A stretch of 64,000 nt of DNA, from positions 10,356-74,355 of the forward strand of contig DASXFE010000059.1 of NCBI GenBank assembly GCA_036489765.1, given 5' to 3'. The notes under the pieces are model-generated. The model was not told the DNA's origin and did not search any database. It saw only the letters and a program-made list of their open reading frames with translations. This document shows positions 35,489 through 45,716 of the stretch, one piece after another. Position numbers and translations under genes: made by a program. How positions within the stretch are numbered: the stretch's first letter is position 1; the number at the start of each line of letters is the position of its first letter. Source of the stretch: DATARH01 sp036489765 (GTDB lineage Bacteria; Pseudomonadota; Alphaproteobacteria; ATCC43930; CGMCC-115725).

Positions 35489-37258
35489 TCACTTCAGCAC
35501 CGGCAACTCGACGAAAGACGGCGTCGCCGGGGCGTGGTGGATCGTGTTGTTGGCGACGCGGATCGCGTCTTCGCTGTCCCGGGCCAGGACGGGATTGCCG
35601 CTGTTGGTGTTGCGGGCGCGGCGCGGGAAATTGCTGCTGGTGACGTCGATCTCGATGCGGCTGCCGGAGTGGAAGGTGTGGCAGATATCGCCGAGATCGA
35701 TGACGAGCGGGTAGACGCGTCCCGGCTCCAGGCGTTGTGCGCCAGCGATCGGGTCGCGGTACATCGCCCGCGTGATCCCATCCATCAGCAGCATCGCCCT
35801 CCCATCCGGCGCGACCTCGATCAGCTTGGCGACGAAATCGGTGTCGGGGCAATCGGAGCCGACGTGGAGCGTTGCGCGGACATTTCCGGCGATCGTCACG
35901 TCTTGGGTGAGCGGGTCGCCGCGGTAGATCGGCCCGTAATCCGGCAGCGCCTGGGCCGAGCGCTGATCGCGCGGGCCGGCGTCGATCAGCATGTTGCGGC
36001 CGCCGAGCGTGGGACTGGGTTTCCGCGGGTCGTAGCGGTAGCGATGCGGTTCGCCTTCCGGCGTGTCGCCGAGGCTGCCGTCGCCGCGCAGGTAAAGCCG
36101 GTGCGGCGCGACGCCGGGCGGCGGCCAGCGCTCGGCGCGGCGCCAGTCGGTTGGCGCGTAGGACGTGCGGTCGTCGACCCAGGCGCGAGGCGAATAAGAG
36201 ACCGCCGGCTCATCGACGAGGGCGCTCGTCTCGTCCTTCAGCCAATGGCCGAACCAGTCGAAATACGGGTCGCGCGGCCAGAAATTGCTGGCGTAGACGA
36301 AGTAATGCTCGTTCGGGCCGACCCAGAGCTTTTGGGTGCCGGTGCGCGCCTGGATCTCCTGGAACGCGGCGATCACGCTGGTCTGGAAGATGTCGAACCA
36401 GGTCGTGACGTGAAACCCGGGAATGTCGATCGTGCGGCGGAAATTGTGCCGGGCGCGGAACTCGTCGGGGGCCGGATGGGTGACGATCTCGTCGAGGAAC
36501 GGCTGCCAGGTGGCGAAATCGGGATAGCCGGTCAGCGGCAGGCGCAACCAGTCGTCGGAATCGATGAAGGGCGGTTCGGCCTGGCGCGCGGTGTCGAGCC
36601 GGGTCCAGCGCTCGCCGGCCGAGGCGGCGGCGCGGTCGAGCTCGGCGACGCCGATGCCGAACCGTTCCCTGACCGCCTCGCGATGCGATGCGGAGAGGCC
36701 GGGGATGTTTTTCGACACCCACAGCCAGAGGCGCTCCATCTCGATCCCGCCGCCTTCGCAGACGACGTCGTCGTAGATGCTTGAGCCGCCGGCCTGGGCG
36801 AAAAAGGCGCGGAGGCTCGGGTGCCGCGTCGAGGCGGCGGCGAAGGTCGTCGTCGCCCCGGCCGAGGAGCCCGACATGCCGACCCGACCGTTGCTCCATT
36901 CCTGCCTGGCGATCCAGTCGAGGGTGTCGTAGCCGTCTTGCGCATCGTCGGCGTAGACCCGGTCCTCGCCTTCGGAGCCGTGGCGGCCGCGGCAATCCTG
37001 GTACACGACGGCATAGCCGTGCGCGGTCTCCGCCTGCCAGCCCCTGAGGATCGAGCCGCGCATCGGCTCGGCCGGGTTCGGCAGCCAGGCGCGCGTATGG
37101 TCGAATTTATGCGCGGCGTCGGCGGCGGCGATGCCGTAGGGCGTGCGGTGGACGATCACCGGCCAGCGCGGCCCGCCCTCCGCCGGCAGAAAGACAAAAG
37201 TGTTGAGCCGGGTGCCGTCGCGCATCGGCACCATCGTCTGAAACGAGCGAGCGCCCAT
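35489..37258 (-). CDS. CocE/NonD family alpha/beta hydrolase
   Basis: X-Pro dipeptidyl-peptidase/cocaine-esterase family, 589 residues: an alpha/beta core (about 1-370) with a C-terminal jelly roll (DICHTFHSGSRIEIDVTSS). Nucleophile serine in GMSGSSAGATTTFAAAS, catalytic His in LWVGPNEHYF, and RTPYGIAAADA near the N-terminus as in CocE. Such enzymes cleave acyl esters or amides, including glutaryl-7-ACA and cocaine. No signal peptide. ATG 37258 follows GAGGGGAGTGAGG; a TTG six codons upstream is less likely. The gene lies 14 bp downstream of the alpha/beta hydrolase. Confidence 0.9.
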   Translation of the reverse strand: MGARSFQTMVPMRDGTRLNTFVFLPAEGGPRWPVIVHRTPYGIAAADAAHKFDHTRAWLPNPAEPMRGSILRGWQAETAHGYAVVYQDCRGRHGSEGEDRVYADDAQDGYDTLDWIARQEWSNGRVGMSGSSAGATTTFAAASTRHPSLRAFFAQAGGSSIYDDVVCEGGGIEMERLWLWVSKNIPGLSASHREAVRERFGIGVAELDRAAASAGERWTRLDTARQAEPPFIDSDDWLRLPLTGYPDFATWQPFLDEIVTHPAPDEFRARHNFRRTIDIPGFHVTTWFDIFQTSVIAAFQEIQARTGTQKLWVGPNEHYFVYASNFWPRDPYFDWFGHWLKDETSALVDEPAVSYSPRAWVDDRTSYAPTDWRRAERWPPPGVAPHRLYLRGDGSLGDTPEGEPHRYRYDPRKPSPTLGGRNMLIDAGPRDQRSAQALPDYGPIYRGDPLTQDVTIAGNVRATLHVGSDCPDTDFVAKLIEVAPDGRAMLLMDGITRAMYRDPIAGAQRLEPGRVYPLVIDLGDICHTFHSGSRIEIDVTSSNFPRRARNTNSGNPVLARDSEDAIRVANNTIHHAPATPSFVELPVLK

Positions 37259-37272
37259 CAGCCTCACTCCCC

Positions 37273-38055
37273 TCAAGAACTCGCAGCCAGAAACTCGCGG
37301 GCGAGCCTAGCGAGGCTCTGCGGCGCCTGCAAATGCGGGAAGTGGCCGGAATCGTCCATGACGGCAAAGCGTGCGCCGGGGACCAGCGCGGCGACCTCTC
37401 GCCCGACCGGCGGCGGCCAGAGGAAATCGTGCGCGCCGGAGGCGACTAGCGTCGGCGCGCGGATCGCCCCCCACTCGGCCGCCGTCATCTCAAGCCGCGC
37501 GAGGGCCAGCGACAGCTCGGCGTAGGCGTTGGGATCGTTGGCGAGATAGATGCCGCGATAGGCTGCCCGCTCGGCCGCGCGCGATTCCGGGAACGAGTTC
37601 TTGAGGCTCGCATCGGCGACGCCGCGCATGCCGACGACCCGCACCTTCTCGGCACGCTCGGCGACGTAGCTGCTGGTCGGCCCGGCCATCTTCGGCGCTA
37701 CCGCGCACATCATCAGCCGATTGACCCGGTCGGGATGGCGGATCGCCAGCAGCGCGCCGGCCAGCGACCCCAGGGCCGCGCCGATCACGTCAACGCGGTC
37801 GACCTTTAGTGTGGCCAGCAGCGCCGCCAGATCGTCTGCGGCCTCTGCGAGGGTGAAGGCGCCCGGCGGCTTTTCCGATCGGCCGGCGCAGCGCAAATCC
37901 ACCGCGATCACGCGCCGGTCCGCCGCCAACAGCGGGATCACGGCGCGCCAGCTCTCGCTGCTGCCGCCGAGCTCATGCAGCAGCAGGACCGGGGTTCCAT
38001 CGCGGCCCGTCTCCTCGAAATGGAGGCTGACGGAGCCGGTGTCGGTATAGGACAT
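37273..38055 (-). CDS. Alpha/beta hydrolase fold protein lacking the nucleophile serine
   Basis: 260 residues with the lactonase/haloperoxidase-like layout: oxyanion strand VLLLHELGGSSESW, DLRCAGRSEKPPGAFTLAEAADDL, acid in SGAHDFLW and histidine in DSGHFPHLQAP. At the nucleophile elbow, where relatives read GxSxG, it has VIGAALGSLAG, putting Ala94 at the catalytic position; Ser97 is three residues downstream and not in the elbow. Either activity is lost, or the fold serves a non-hydrolytic (lyase-like) role. RBS GAGGAGGA precedes ATG 38055. Divergent from hyuA across 110 bp. Confidence 0.85.
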   Translation of the reverse strand: MSYTDTGSVSLHFEETGRDGTPVLLLHELGGSSESWRAVIPLLAADRRVIAVDLRCAGRSEKPPGAFTLAEAADDLAALLATLKVDRVDVIGAALGSLAGALLAIRHPDRVNRLMMCAVAPKMAGPTSSYVAERAEKVRVVGMRGVADASLKNSFPESRAAERAAYRGIYLANDPNAYAELSLALARLEMTAAEWGAIRAPTLVASGAHDFLWPPPVGREVAALVPGARFAVMDDSGHFPHLQAPQSLARLAREFLAASS

Positions 38056-38165
38056 GTGCCGATCCTCCTCGAACCCGGTTGATACGCTGCCATGCGCCGG
38101 GGACTATGCGTTCGTTGCGGTCCGACGTACTACCATTGCCGGGCCCATTTCAGGAGTCGCCCCGA

Positions 38166-40244
38166 GTGCCGAGTTCCGCAGCACGCCAAACCCGGTTGTC
38201 GGCGGATGTCGGCGGCACGTTCACCGATATCGCCGTGTTCGACGAGACGACCGGCGCCTTGCGGCTCGGCAAGACGCTGACGACGCCGCGCCGCCTGGTC
38301 AGCGGCATCGCCACCGGCGTCGACAAGGCCGGGTCGAGCTTTGCCGAGGCGCGGCTGTTCCTGCACGGCACGACCGTCGCGATCAACACGATCCTCGAAC
38401 GCAGCGGCGCCAAGGCCATCCTGCTGACGACGCAGGGGTTTCGCGACATCTACGAGATCGGCCGGGTCAACCGGCCGGAATCGTACAATCTCTTCTTCCA
38501 GAAGCACGTCCCGCTGATCGAGCGGGCGCGCCGCTTCGAAATCCGCGAGCGGATGGATGCCGACGGACGGGTGCTGATCCCGGTCGACGAGGATCAGGTC
38601 CGCGGCATCGTCGCCGCTGCGGTCAAGGACGGGATCGAGGCGGTGGCGATCCTTTTTCTCCACTCGTACCGCAACCCCGCGCACGAGCGGCGGGTGAAGG
38701 AAATCGTCGAGGCCGCGCATCCCGGGCTTTTCGTCACCGCCTCGCACGAGCTATCGCAGGAATATCGCGAGTTCGAGCGCACCTCGACCGTCGCCGCCAA
38801 CGCCTATGTCGGCCCGCGCGTCCGGCACTATCTCGGCGAGATGCAGGCGCATCTGCGTGAAGCCGGGTTCGGCGGCGATTTCTTTATCGTGCAATCGTCG
38901 GGCGGCCTTTTCGATTTCGCCGATGCCGAGCGGGCCTGCATCCGCATGCTGGAGTCGGGGCCGGCCGCCGGGGTCATCGGCACCAAGGCACTGTGCGACG
39001 CCGTCAGCATGAAGAACGCCATCGCCTTCGACATGGGCGGCACCACCGCGAAGGCCGGGGTCATCCATGAGGGCCAGGTGCTGATGACCGGCAATGCGAT
39101 GATCGGCGGGTATTCGGGCGGGCTCCCGGTGCAGATGCCGATGGTCGACATCCAGGAGGTCGGGACGGGCGGCGGCAGCATCGCCCGTGTCGAGGCCGGT
39201 GGCGCACTGCGCGTCGGGCCGCAAAGCGCCGGGGCCGAGCCGGGGCCGGTGTGCTACGGCCTCGGCGGCGAGGAGCCGACCATCACCGACGCCAATCTCG
39301 TGCTCGGGCGGCTCGGCGCCGACCGGTTTCTCGGCGGCGAGATGGCGCTCGATCTGGCCGCCGCCGAAGCTTCTCTTCGAGATCGCGTCGCTGGTCCGCT
39401 TGGCCTCGACCCGGTCGCGGCGGCGGAGGGCATCCTGCGCATCGCCACGACCAAGATGTCCCATGTCGTGCGCTGGGTGACGACCGAGCGCGGGCTCGAT
39501 GCCGCCGATTTCGCGCTCGTCGCCTATGGCGGCGCTGGGCCGCTGCACGCGTCGATGATCGCCCGCGAACTCCGCATCGGCCGCGTCGTGATCCCGATCG
39601 CGCCGGGGCATTTCTCGGCGTTCGGGATGCTGGTCAGCGATCTGCGCCGCGATTTCGTCAGCACCTGGTTCACCCCCCTCGCCGCCGCCTCGTTCGGCCG
39701 GATGGAGGAGATCTTCCGGGCGATGGAAGACGAGGGGCGCGAGGCGGTGCGACGCAGCGGCGTCGCCACCGCCGACGTGACGGTCACCCGCGCGGCCGAC
39801 ATGCGTTATGTCGGGCAGGAGCACGCGGTGACGGTCGAGTTGCCGGCGGACCTGTTCCAGAACAAAGACCGTGCCGGGATCAAGCGCCGCTTCGACGCCG
39901 TCCACGACGTGCGCTACGGCCATGCCGCCGAGCGCGAGCCGGCCGAGATCGTCAGCCTGCGCAGCGCCGTCACCGGGCTCCTCAATAAGCCGCGCTTCGA
40001 GCGCATCGGTGCGGGCGAGGCCGAACCGCCATCGGGCGCGGCGAACGGCAGCCGCCCCGTCTCGTTCGACGGGCGCGGCTTTGTCGCGACGCCGACCTTC
40101 GATCGCACCAAGCTCCTCGCCGGCAATCGCATCGCCGGTCCGGCGCTCGTCGAGGAGCATGCCGCGACGACGGTGGTCTTCCCCGGGGACACGCTGATGG
40201 TCGACGAGTATGGCAACCTGGTCATCGAGATCGCGAGGAGCTGA
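38166..40244 (+). CDS. Hydantoinase/oxoprolinase family protein, subunit A (HyuA)
   Basis: ATP-dependent cyclic-amide or ketone-activating enzyme, large ATPase-like subunit, 692 residues, full length. Phosphate-binding motif LSADVGGTFTDIAVFDE at the start, LHGTTVAINTILER, and the second ASKHA motif AFDMGGTTAKAGVI near residue 285. Homologues include N-methylhydantoinase, 5-oxoprolinase, caprolactamase CapA and acetone/acetophenone carboxylase subunits. GTG 38166 is chosen because CAGGAG lies nine bases upstream and the family N-terminus begins there. HyuB follows after a long inverted repeat. Confidence 0.92.
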   Translation: MPSSAARQTRLSADVGGTFTDIAVFDETTGALRLGKTLTTPRRLVSGIATGVDKAGSSFAEARLFLHGTTVAINTILERSGAKAILLTTQGFRDIYEIGRVNRPESYNLFFQKHVPLIERARRFEIRERMDADGRVLIPVDEDQVRGIVAAAVKDGIEAVAILFLHSYRNPAHERRVKEIVEAAHPGLFVTASHELSQEYREFERTSTVAANAYVGPRVRHYLGEMQAHLREAGFGGDFFIVQSSGGLFDFADAERACIRMLESGPAAGVIGTKALCDAVSMKNAIAFDMGGTTAKAGVIHEGQVLMTGNAMIGGYSGGLPVQMPMVDIQEVGTGGGSIARVEAGGALRVGPQSAGAEPGPVCYGLGGEEPTITDANLVLGRLGADRFLGGEMALDLAAAEASLRDRVAGPLGLDPVAAAEGILRIATTKMSHVVRWVTTERGLDAADFALVAYGGAGPLHASMIARELRIGRVVIPIAPGHFSAFGMLVSDLRRDFVSTWFTPLAAASFGRMEEIFRAMEDEGREAVRRSGVATADVTVTRAADMRYVGQEHAVTVELPADLFQNKDRAGIKRRFDAVHDVRYGHAAEREPAEIVSLRSAVTGLLNKPRFERIGAGEAEPPSGAANGSRPVSFDGRGFVATPTFDRTKLLAGNRIAGPALVEEHAATTVVFPGDTLMVDEYGNLVIEIARS

Positions 40245-40260
40245 TGTGCTCTTCTTTGTC

Positions 40261-40393
40261 ATTCCGGGGCAGCGCGAAGCGATGAAACCGGAACCTATGA
40301 ACACGCACCGGTCCGGAAGAAGCTTGACGGTTGGTAGTGGGTGAATCCCGTGTTCATGGGTTCCGGGCTCGTGACTGCGTCGCGCCCCGGAAT
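40261..40393. repeat. Long inverted repeat between hyuA and hyuB
   Basis: Outer arms ATTCCGGGGCAGCGCGAAGC and GCGTCGCGCCCCGGAAT, inner arms CCGGAACCTATGAACACG (40288-40305) and CGTGTTCATGGGTTCCGG (40349-40366) matching in 17 of 18 bases. It spans most of the 173 bp between two subunits of one enzyme. Confidence 0.8.
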
Positions 40394-40417
40394 TACCTTG
40401 TGGAAAGAAAAGATCAG

Positions 40418-42328
40418 ATGAACGACGCCGCGCCACTTCGCTCCGTCACCAAGGCCGATCCGGTGGTCACCGAGATCGTGCGCAACTGTCTCATCGCCGC
40501 GACCGAGGAGATGAAGACCAATCTGATGCGCACCGCCTACAACATGATCATCTATGAGGCGCTCGACTTTACGGTCGGGCTGTTCGACGCCGAGGGGAAC
40601 ATCCTGTCGATCGGGCTGGGGCTGCCGATGTTCATCCGCGGCATCGCCGACACGATCAAGGCGAAGCTCCGGCATTTCGGGCCCCAAGGGACCAATGCCG
40701 GCATCGAGCCGGGCGACATCCTCCTCACCAACGACGCCTACACCACCGGCAGCCACCTCAACCACATGACGTTTTCGGTGCCGATCTTTCACGAGGGGCG
40801 GCTGGTCGCGTTTTCGGGGTGCATGGCGCATTGGCCCGATATCGGCGGCACGCTCGACGGCATCACCACCGACATCTTCTCCGAAGGCCTGCAGATGCCG
40901 ATCGTCAAGGCGTACAGGCGCGGAGTGCCGAACGACGAGATTCTTTCGATCATCCAGATGAACGTGCGCCTGCCCGAGCGGGCAATGGGCGACCTCCGCG
41001 CCCAGATCGCCTCGGTCAAGACCGGCGAGAGGCGCTTTCAGGAGATGATCCAGAAATATGGCTGCGACGAGGTGCTGGCCGCGATCGCCGACATCATGGA
41101 CCAGAGCGAGGCACGGGCGCGCGAGCGGGTGGCCGCCTTTCCGGATGGCGTCTACGAGGCGGAATCGTTTATGGACGACGACGGAGTCGCCGCCGGCAAG
41201 CGCGTGCCGATCCGGGTCAAGGTCACCGTCGCCGGCGACAGGATGACGATCGACCTGACCGATGTGTCTGGGCAGGTCTCGGGCTTTTACAATTCTGGCG
41301 AGACCGCCGGCAAATCGTGCTGCGGCGTCGCGTTCAAGTGTCTGACGTCGCCGCTCGACCTGCCGATCAACGAGGGGCAGTTCCGCGGGCTCGACGTGAT
41401 CCTGCCGCCGGGGCGCGTCGTCAGCGCGGTCAAGCCGGCGGCGATGCGGATGTGGATGACCTATCCGATGACGATCGTCGACACCGTGTTCAAGGCGCTG
41501 AGCCCAGCCTTGCCCGAGCGGGTGATGGCCGGACACCACGCCGATCTGATCGTTGGCCGGGTCAACGGGCGGCGGCCCAAGGACGACAGCTTTTACATCT
41601 ATCTCGGCGGGTTGATCGGCGGCGGCTGGGGCGCCAAGCACGACAGCGACGGGATGAACGCGACGATCGCGATGAACGACGGCGACACGCATAACGGCCC
41701 GTCGGAGCAGGTCGAGGCAAAGTACCCGCTGCTCGTCGAGCGCTACGCTCTGCGGCCGGATTCCGGGGGCGCCGGCACGTTTCGCGGCGGGCTCGGCACC
41801 GAGCAGGTCGTGCAGGCGCGCGCCGACATCCGCTTCAACGCGCAGATCGACCGGGTGAAATGCCGGCCGTGGGGCTTGTTCGACGGGTTGCCGGCGGCGG
41901 GGAACGGGGTCGCGATCCACCGCTTTGGCGAGGACGAGCACAATTTTCCGAGCGGTAAGGCGTTCAACCTCGTGCTCCATTCGGGTGACGCCTATATCCT
42001 GCGCTCCGGTGGTGGCGGCGGGTTCGGCTCGCCGCTCGACCGCGATCTCGACGCCGTCGAAAGCGACGTGCGCCAGGGCTATGTCACCCGCGAGGCTGCC
42101 GAGCAGCGGTACGGCGCGGTCTTCACCGCCGAGGCGCTCGATCGTCTCGCGACCGAGCGGCGGCGCGCGGAGATGCGGGCGAATGGGCTGCCCGCGGCGG
42201 AGCCCGACGAGCCTCCCGCGGACCATGCACATCACGGGCACGATCACCACGAGCATGCGGCGGCGTTCCAGAACCTGACCGAGGAGGAACGCCTCGTCGT
42301 CGCGCTGTCCAATCGCTGCTGCTCGTAA
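40418..42328 (+). CDS. Hydantoinase/oxoprolinase family protein, subunit B (HyuB)
   Basis: Second subunit of the HyuAB enzyme, 636 residues. Hallmarks: IVRNCLIAATEEMKTNLMRT, PGDILLTNDAYTTGSHLNHM, HWPDIGGTLDGITTDIFSEG and the late EQVEAKYPLLVERYALRPDS with GGAGTFRGGLG. The C-terminus is unusual: a histidine-rich stretch HAHHGHDHHEH (603-613, seven His in eleven) and a terminal CCS, which suggests metal binding. ATG 40418 follows GGAAAGAAAAGA. HyuA and HyuB act together on a cyclic amide, lactam, hydantoin or ketone; the partner monooxygenase downstream hints at ketone or lactone chemistry. Confidence 0.92.
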   Translation: MNDAAPLRSVTKADPVVTEIVRNCLIAATEEMKTNLMRTAYNMIIYEALDFTVGLFDAEGNILSIGLGLPMFIRGIADTIKAKLRHFGPQGTNAGIEPGDILLTNDAYTTGSHLNHMTFSVPIFHEGRLVAFSGCMAHWPDIGGTLDGITTDIFSEGLQMPIVKAYRRGVPNDEILSIIQMNVRLPERAMGDLRAQIASVKTGERRFQEMIQKYGCDEVLAAIADIMDQSEARARERVAAFPDGVYEAESFMDDDGVAAGKRVPIRVKVTVAGDRMTIDLTDVSGQVSGFYNSGETAGKSCCGVAFKCLTSPLDLPINEGQFRGLDVILPPGRVVSAVKPAAMRMWMTYPMTIVDTVFKALSPALPERVMAGHHADLIVGRVNGRRPKDDSFYIYLGGLIGGGWGAKHDSDGMNATIAMNDGDTHNGPSEQVEAKYPLLVERYALRPDSGGAGTFRGGLGTEQVVQARADIRFNAQIDRVKCRPWGLFDGLPAAGNGVAIHRFGEDEHNFPSGKAFNLVLHSGDAYILRSGGGGGFGSPLDRDLDAVESDVRQGYVTREAAEQRYGAVFTAEALDRLATERRRAEMRANGLPAAEPDEPPADHAHHGHDHHEHAAAFQNLTEEERLVVALSNRCCS

Positions 42329-42406
42329 GCGTTGCCGAGAAAGCGTGCTGATGCCGAGTGCGGTTGCGGGTATAGCAGGGTGAGGACTTCAACGGGTCGA
42401 GCGACG

Positions 42407-44026
<1,620 letters not shown>

Positions 44027-44060
44027 GCGGCGCCCCCGCGCGCCGCTCGGGGAGGAAGAC

Positions 44061-44552
44061 ATGGCGCAAGACGGTACCATCGATCCGGCGCGGCTCGAAC
44101 GGCTGGAGCGGCGGTTGCAGGCGCTCGAAGACGCCGAGGCGATCCGCAACCTGAAAGCCTGCTACGCCGCGCTATGCGACCGGCAATACGACGCTGACGG
44201 GATCGCCGCGCTCTTTACCGAAGAGGCGACATGGGACAGCCCCGGCCTGGGCCGGTTCGAGGGGCGCGAGGCCATCCGCGGCTTCTTCCGCGGGGCCTCG
44301 GGGATTTTCTCCTTCGCCATCCACTACAGCCTCAACGGCCAGATCGAGGTCGACGGCGATACGGCGCGGGCGCAATGGTATCTGTTCATGCCGTGCCTGG
44401 TCGCGGCCGGAAACCGGGCGATGTGGCGCGCCAGCATCGACCACGAGACCTATGCGCGGGTGAACGGAACCTGGATGTTCAGCGCCAAACGGTCGGAGCC
44501 GCTGATGAATGTGCCTTTCGACAAGGGTTGGGCCGAGACGCGTTTCGCCTGA
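44061..44552 (+). CDS. NTF2/SnoaL-like protein
   Basis: Small alpha+beta-barrel protein, 163 residues. The pattern LERRLQALEDAEAIRNLKACYAA then YDADGIAALFTEEATWDSPGLGRFEGREAIRGFF is typical of SnoaL_4/NTF2-like proteins, which act as dehydratases, isomerases or polyketide-type cyclases in catabolic operons. Strong RBS GGAGGAAG precedes ATG 44061, 34 bp after the monooxygenase. Probable helper or isomerase for the HyuAB-monooxygenase pathway; activity not assignable. Confidence 0.85.
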   Translation: MAQDGTIDPARLERLERRLQALEDAEAIRNLKACYAALCDRQYDADGIAALFTEEATWDSPGLGRFEGREAIRGFFRGASGIFSFAIHYSLNGQIEVDGDTARAQWYLFMPCLVAAGNRAMWRASIDHETYARVNGTWMFSAKRSEPLMNVPFDKGWAETRFA

Positions 44553-44562
44553 GGAGGTTGCC

Positions 44563-45516
44563 ATGATCGTGGGAAGCGGCGACTACCGGTACCGGGTCAA
44601 CGAGGATTGGGCGAAACTGCCCGACGGCTGGTCGTTCAAGGAGGTCGGCGGGGTCGGCGTCGACAGCCGCGACAACGTCTACGTCTTCAATCGCGGCGAG
44701 CATCCGATGATGATCTTCGATCGCGACGGCAACTTCCTGCGGTCGTGGGGCGAGGGGCAGTACCCGCGCGCGCACGGCGTCCACACGGCGCCCGACGACA
44801 CGATGTTCCTGACCGACGACGGCGGGCATTTCGTGCGCAAGGTGACGCTCGACGGCAAGGTGCTGTTGGAGCTTGGCGTGCCGGGGAAGCCGGCACCCTA
44901 TATGTCGGGCGAGCCGTTCCACCGCTGCACCCACACCGCGCTGGCGCCGAACGGCGACATCTATGTGTCGGACGGCTACGGCAACTCGCGCGTCCACAAA
45001 TATTCGCCGGACGGCAAGCTGTTGATGTCGTGGGGCGAGCCGGGGACCGGCGAGGGCGAGTTCAACATCGTCCACAACATCTGCTGCGACGCCGACGGCT
45101 GGGTCTATGTCGCCGACCGCGAGAACCATCGCGTCCAGGTGTTCGACGGCGCCGGCAAGTTCGAGACGCAGTGGCAGAACCTGCATCGCCCCTGCGGCCT
45201 CTGCATGCCGTACGGCCACAAGCCGATCTTCTACGTCGGCGAGGTCGGCCCCGCCGCATCGGTCAGCCGCGACATCCCCAACCTCGGCCCCCGGGTCAGC
45301 ATCGTCGACCACCAGGGCAAGCTGATCGGCCGCTTTGGCGAGACGCCCGCCGGGACCGAATTGGGGAAATTCTTGGCGCCGCACGGGCTCGCCGTCGACT
45401 CGCACGGCGATGTCTATGTCGGCGAAGTGTCGTGGACCGGCTGGCCGCAAATCTTCCCCGACACGCCGCGCCCAGCCCACATCCGCTGCCTGCAGAAATT
45501 CGAGAGGGTCGCGTAG
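44563..45516 (+). CDS. NHL-repeat six-bladed beta-propeller, amidating-lyase-like
   Basis: 317 residues of NHL blades: GVGVDSRDNVYVFNRGEHPM, THTALAPNGDIYVSDGYGNS, NICCDADGWVYVADRENHRV, APHGLAVDSHGDVYVGEVSW. The layout resembles the peptidyl-alpha-hydroxyglycine alpha-amidating lyase propeller domain, although no signal peptide is seen. Many such bacterial proteins occur beside dehydrogenase or hydrolase genes in uncharacterised pathways. Excellent RBS GAGGAGG precedes ATG 44563, 10 bp after the NTF2-like stop, so it is part of the hyuA operon. Confidence 0.85.
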   Translation: MIVGSGDYRYRVNEDWAKLPDGWSFKEVGGVGVDSRDNVYVFNRGEHPMMIFDRDGNFLRSWGEGQYPRAHGVHTAPDDTMFLTDDGGHFVRKVTLDGKVLLELGVPGKPAPYMSGEPFHRCTHTALAPNGDIYVSDGYGNSRVHKYSPDGKLLMSWGEPGTGEGEFNIVHNICCDADGWVYVADRENHRVQVFDGAGKFETQWQNLHRPCGLCMPYGHKPIFYVGEVGPAASVSRDIPNLGPRVSIVDHQGKLIGRFGETPAGTELGKFLAPHGLAVDSHGDVYVGEVSWTGWPQIFPDTPRPAHIRCLQKFERVA

Positions 45517-45595
45517 GAGACGAGATGAATACTGATCGCCCTTAGACAGATCGTGTTCTACAGCAGCATCCAATCCGTCTGAATCGCCCACTTTC

Positions 45596-45674
45596 AACCG
45601 TCATCCGGCGAAGGCCGGGACCCACTTATCGGCCGCTCGTGCGTTGGACCGCGGGTCTCGCCGGGATGACGGTT
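45596..45674. repeat. Palindromic repeat in convergent gap
   Basis: Arms AACCGTCATCCGGCGAAGG with GGGACCC and GGGTCTCGCC with GGGATGACGGTT pair across the element, in the 200 bp between the convergent NHL and enoyl-CoA hydratase genes. The rest of that gap shows nothing else I can name. Confidence 0.7.
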
Positions 45675-45716
45675 GAGTGACGATTGGACCTGATCGGCTT
45701 TTTTGCCCTGGCCCGC

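Noticed and set aside
40295..42256. 653-codon open frame antisense to hyuB
   Set aside because: Lies wholly over an intact HyuB gene, has no recognisable motif and the low-complexity composition of a shadow frame.
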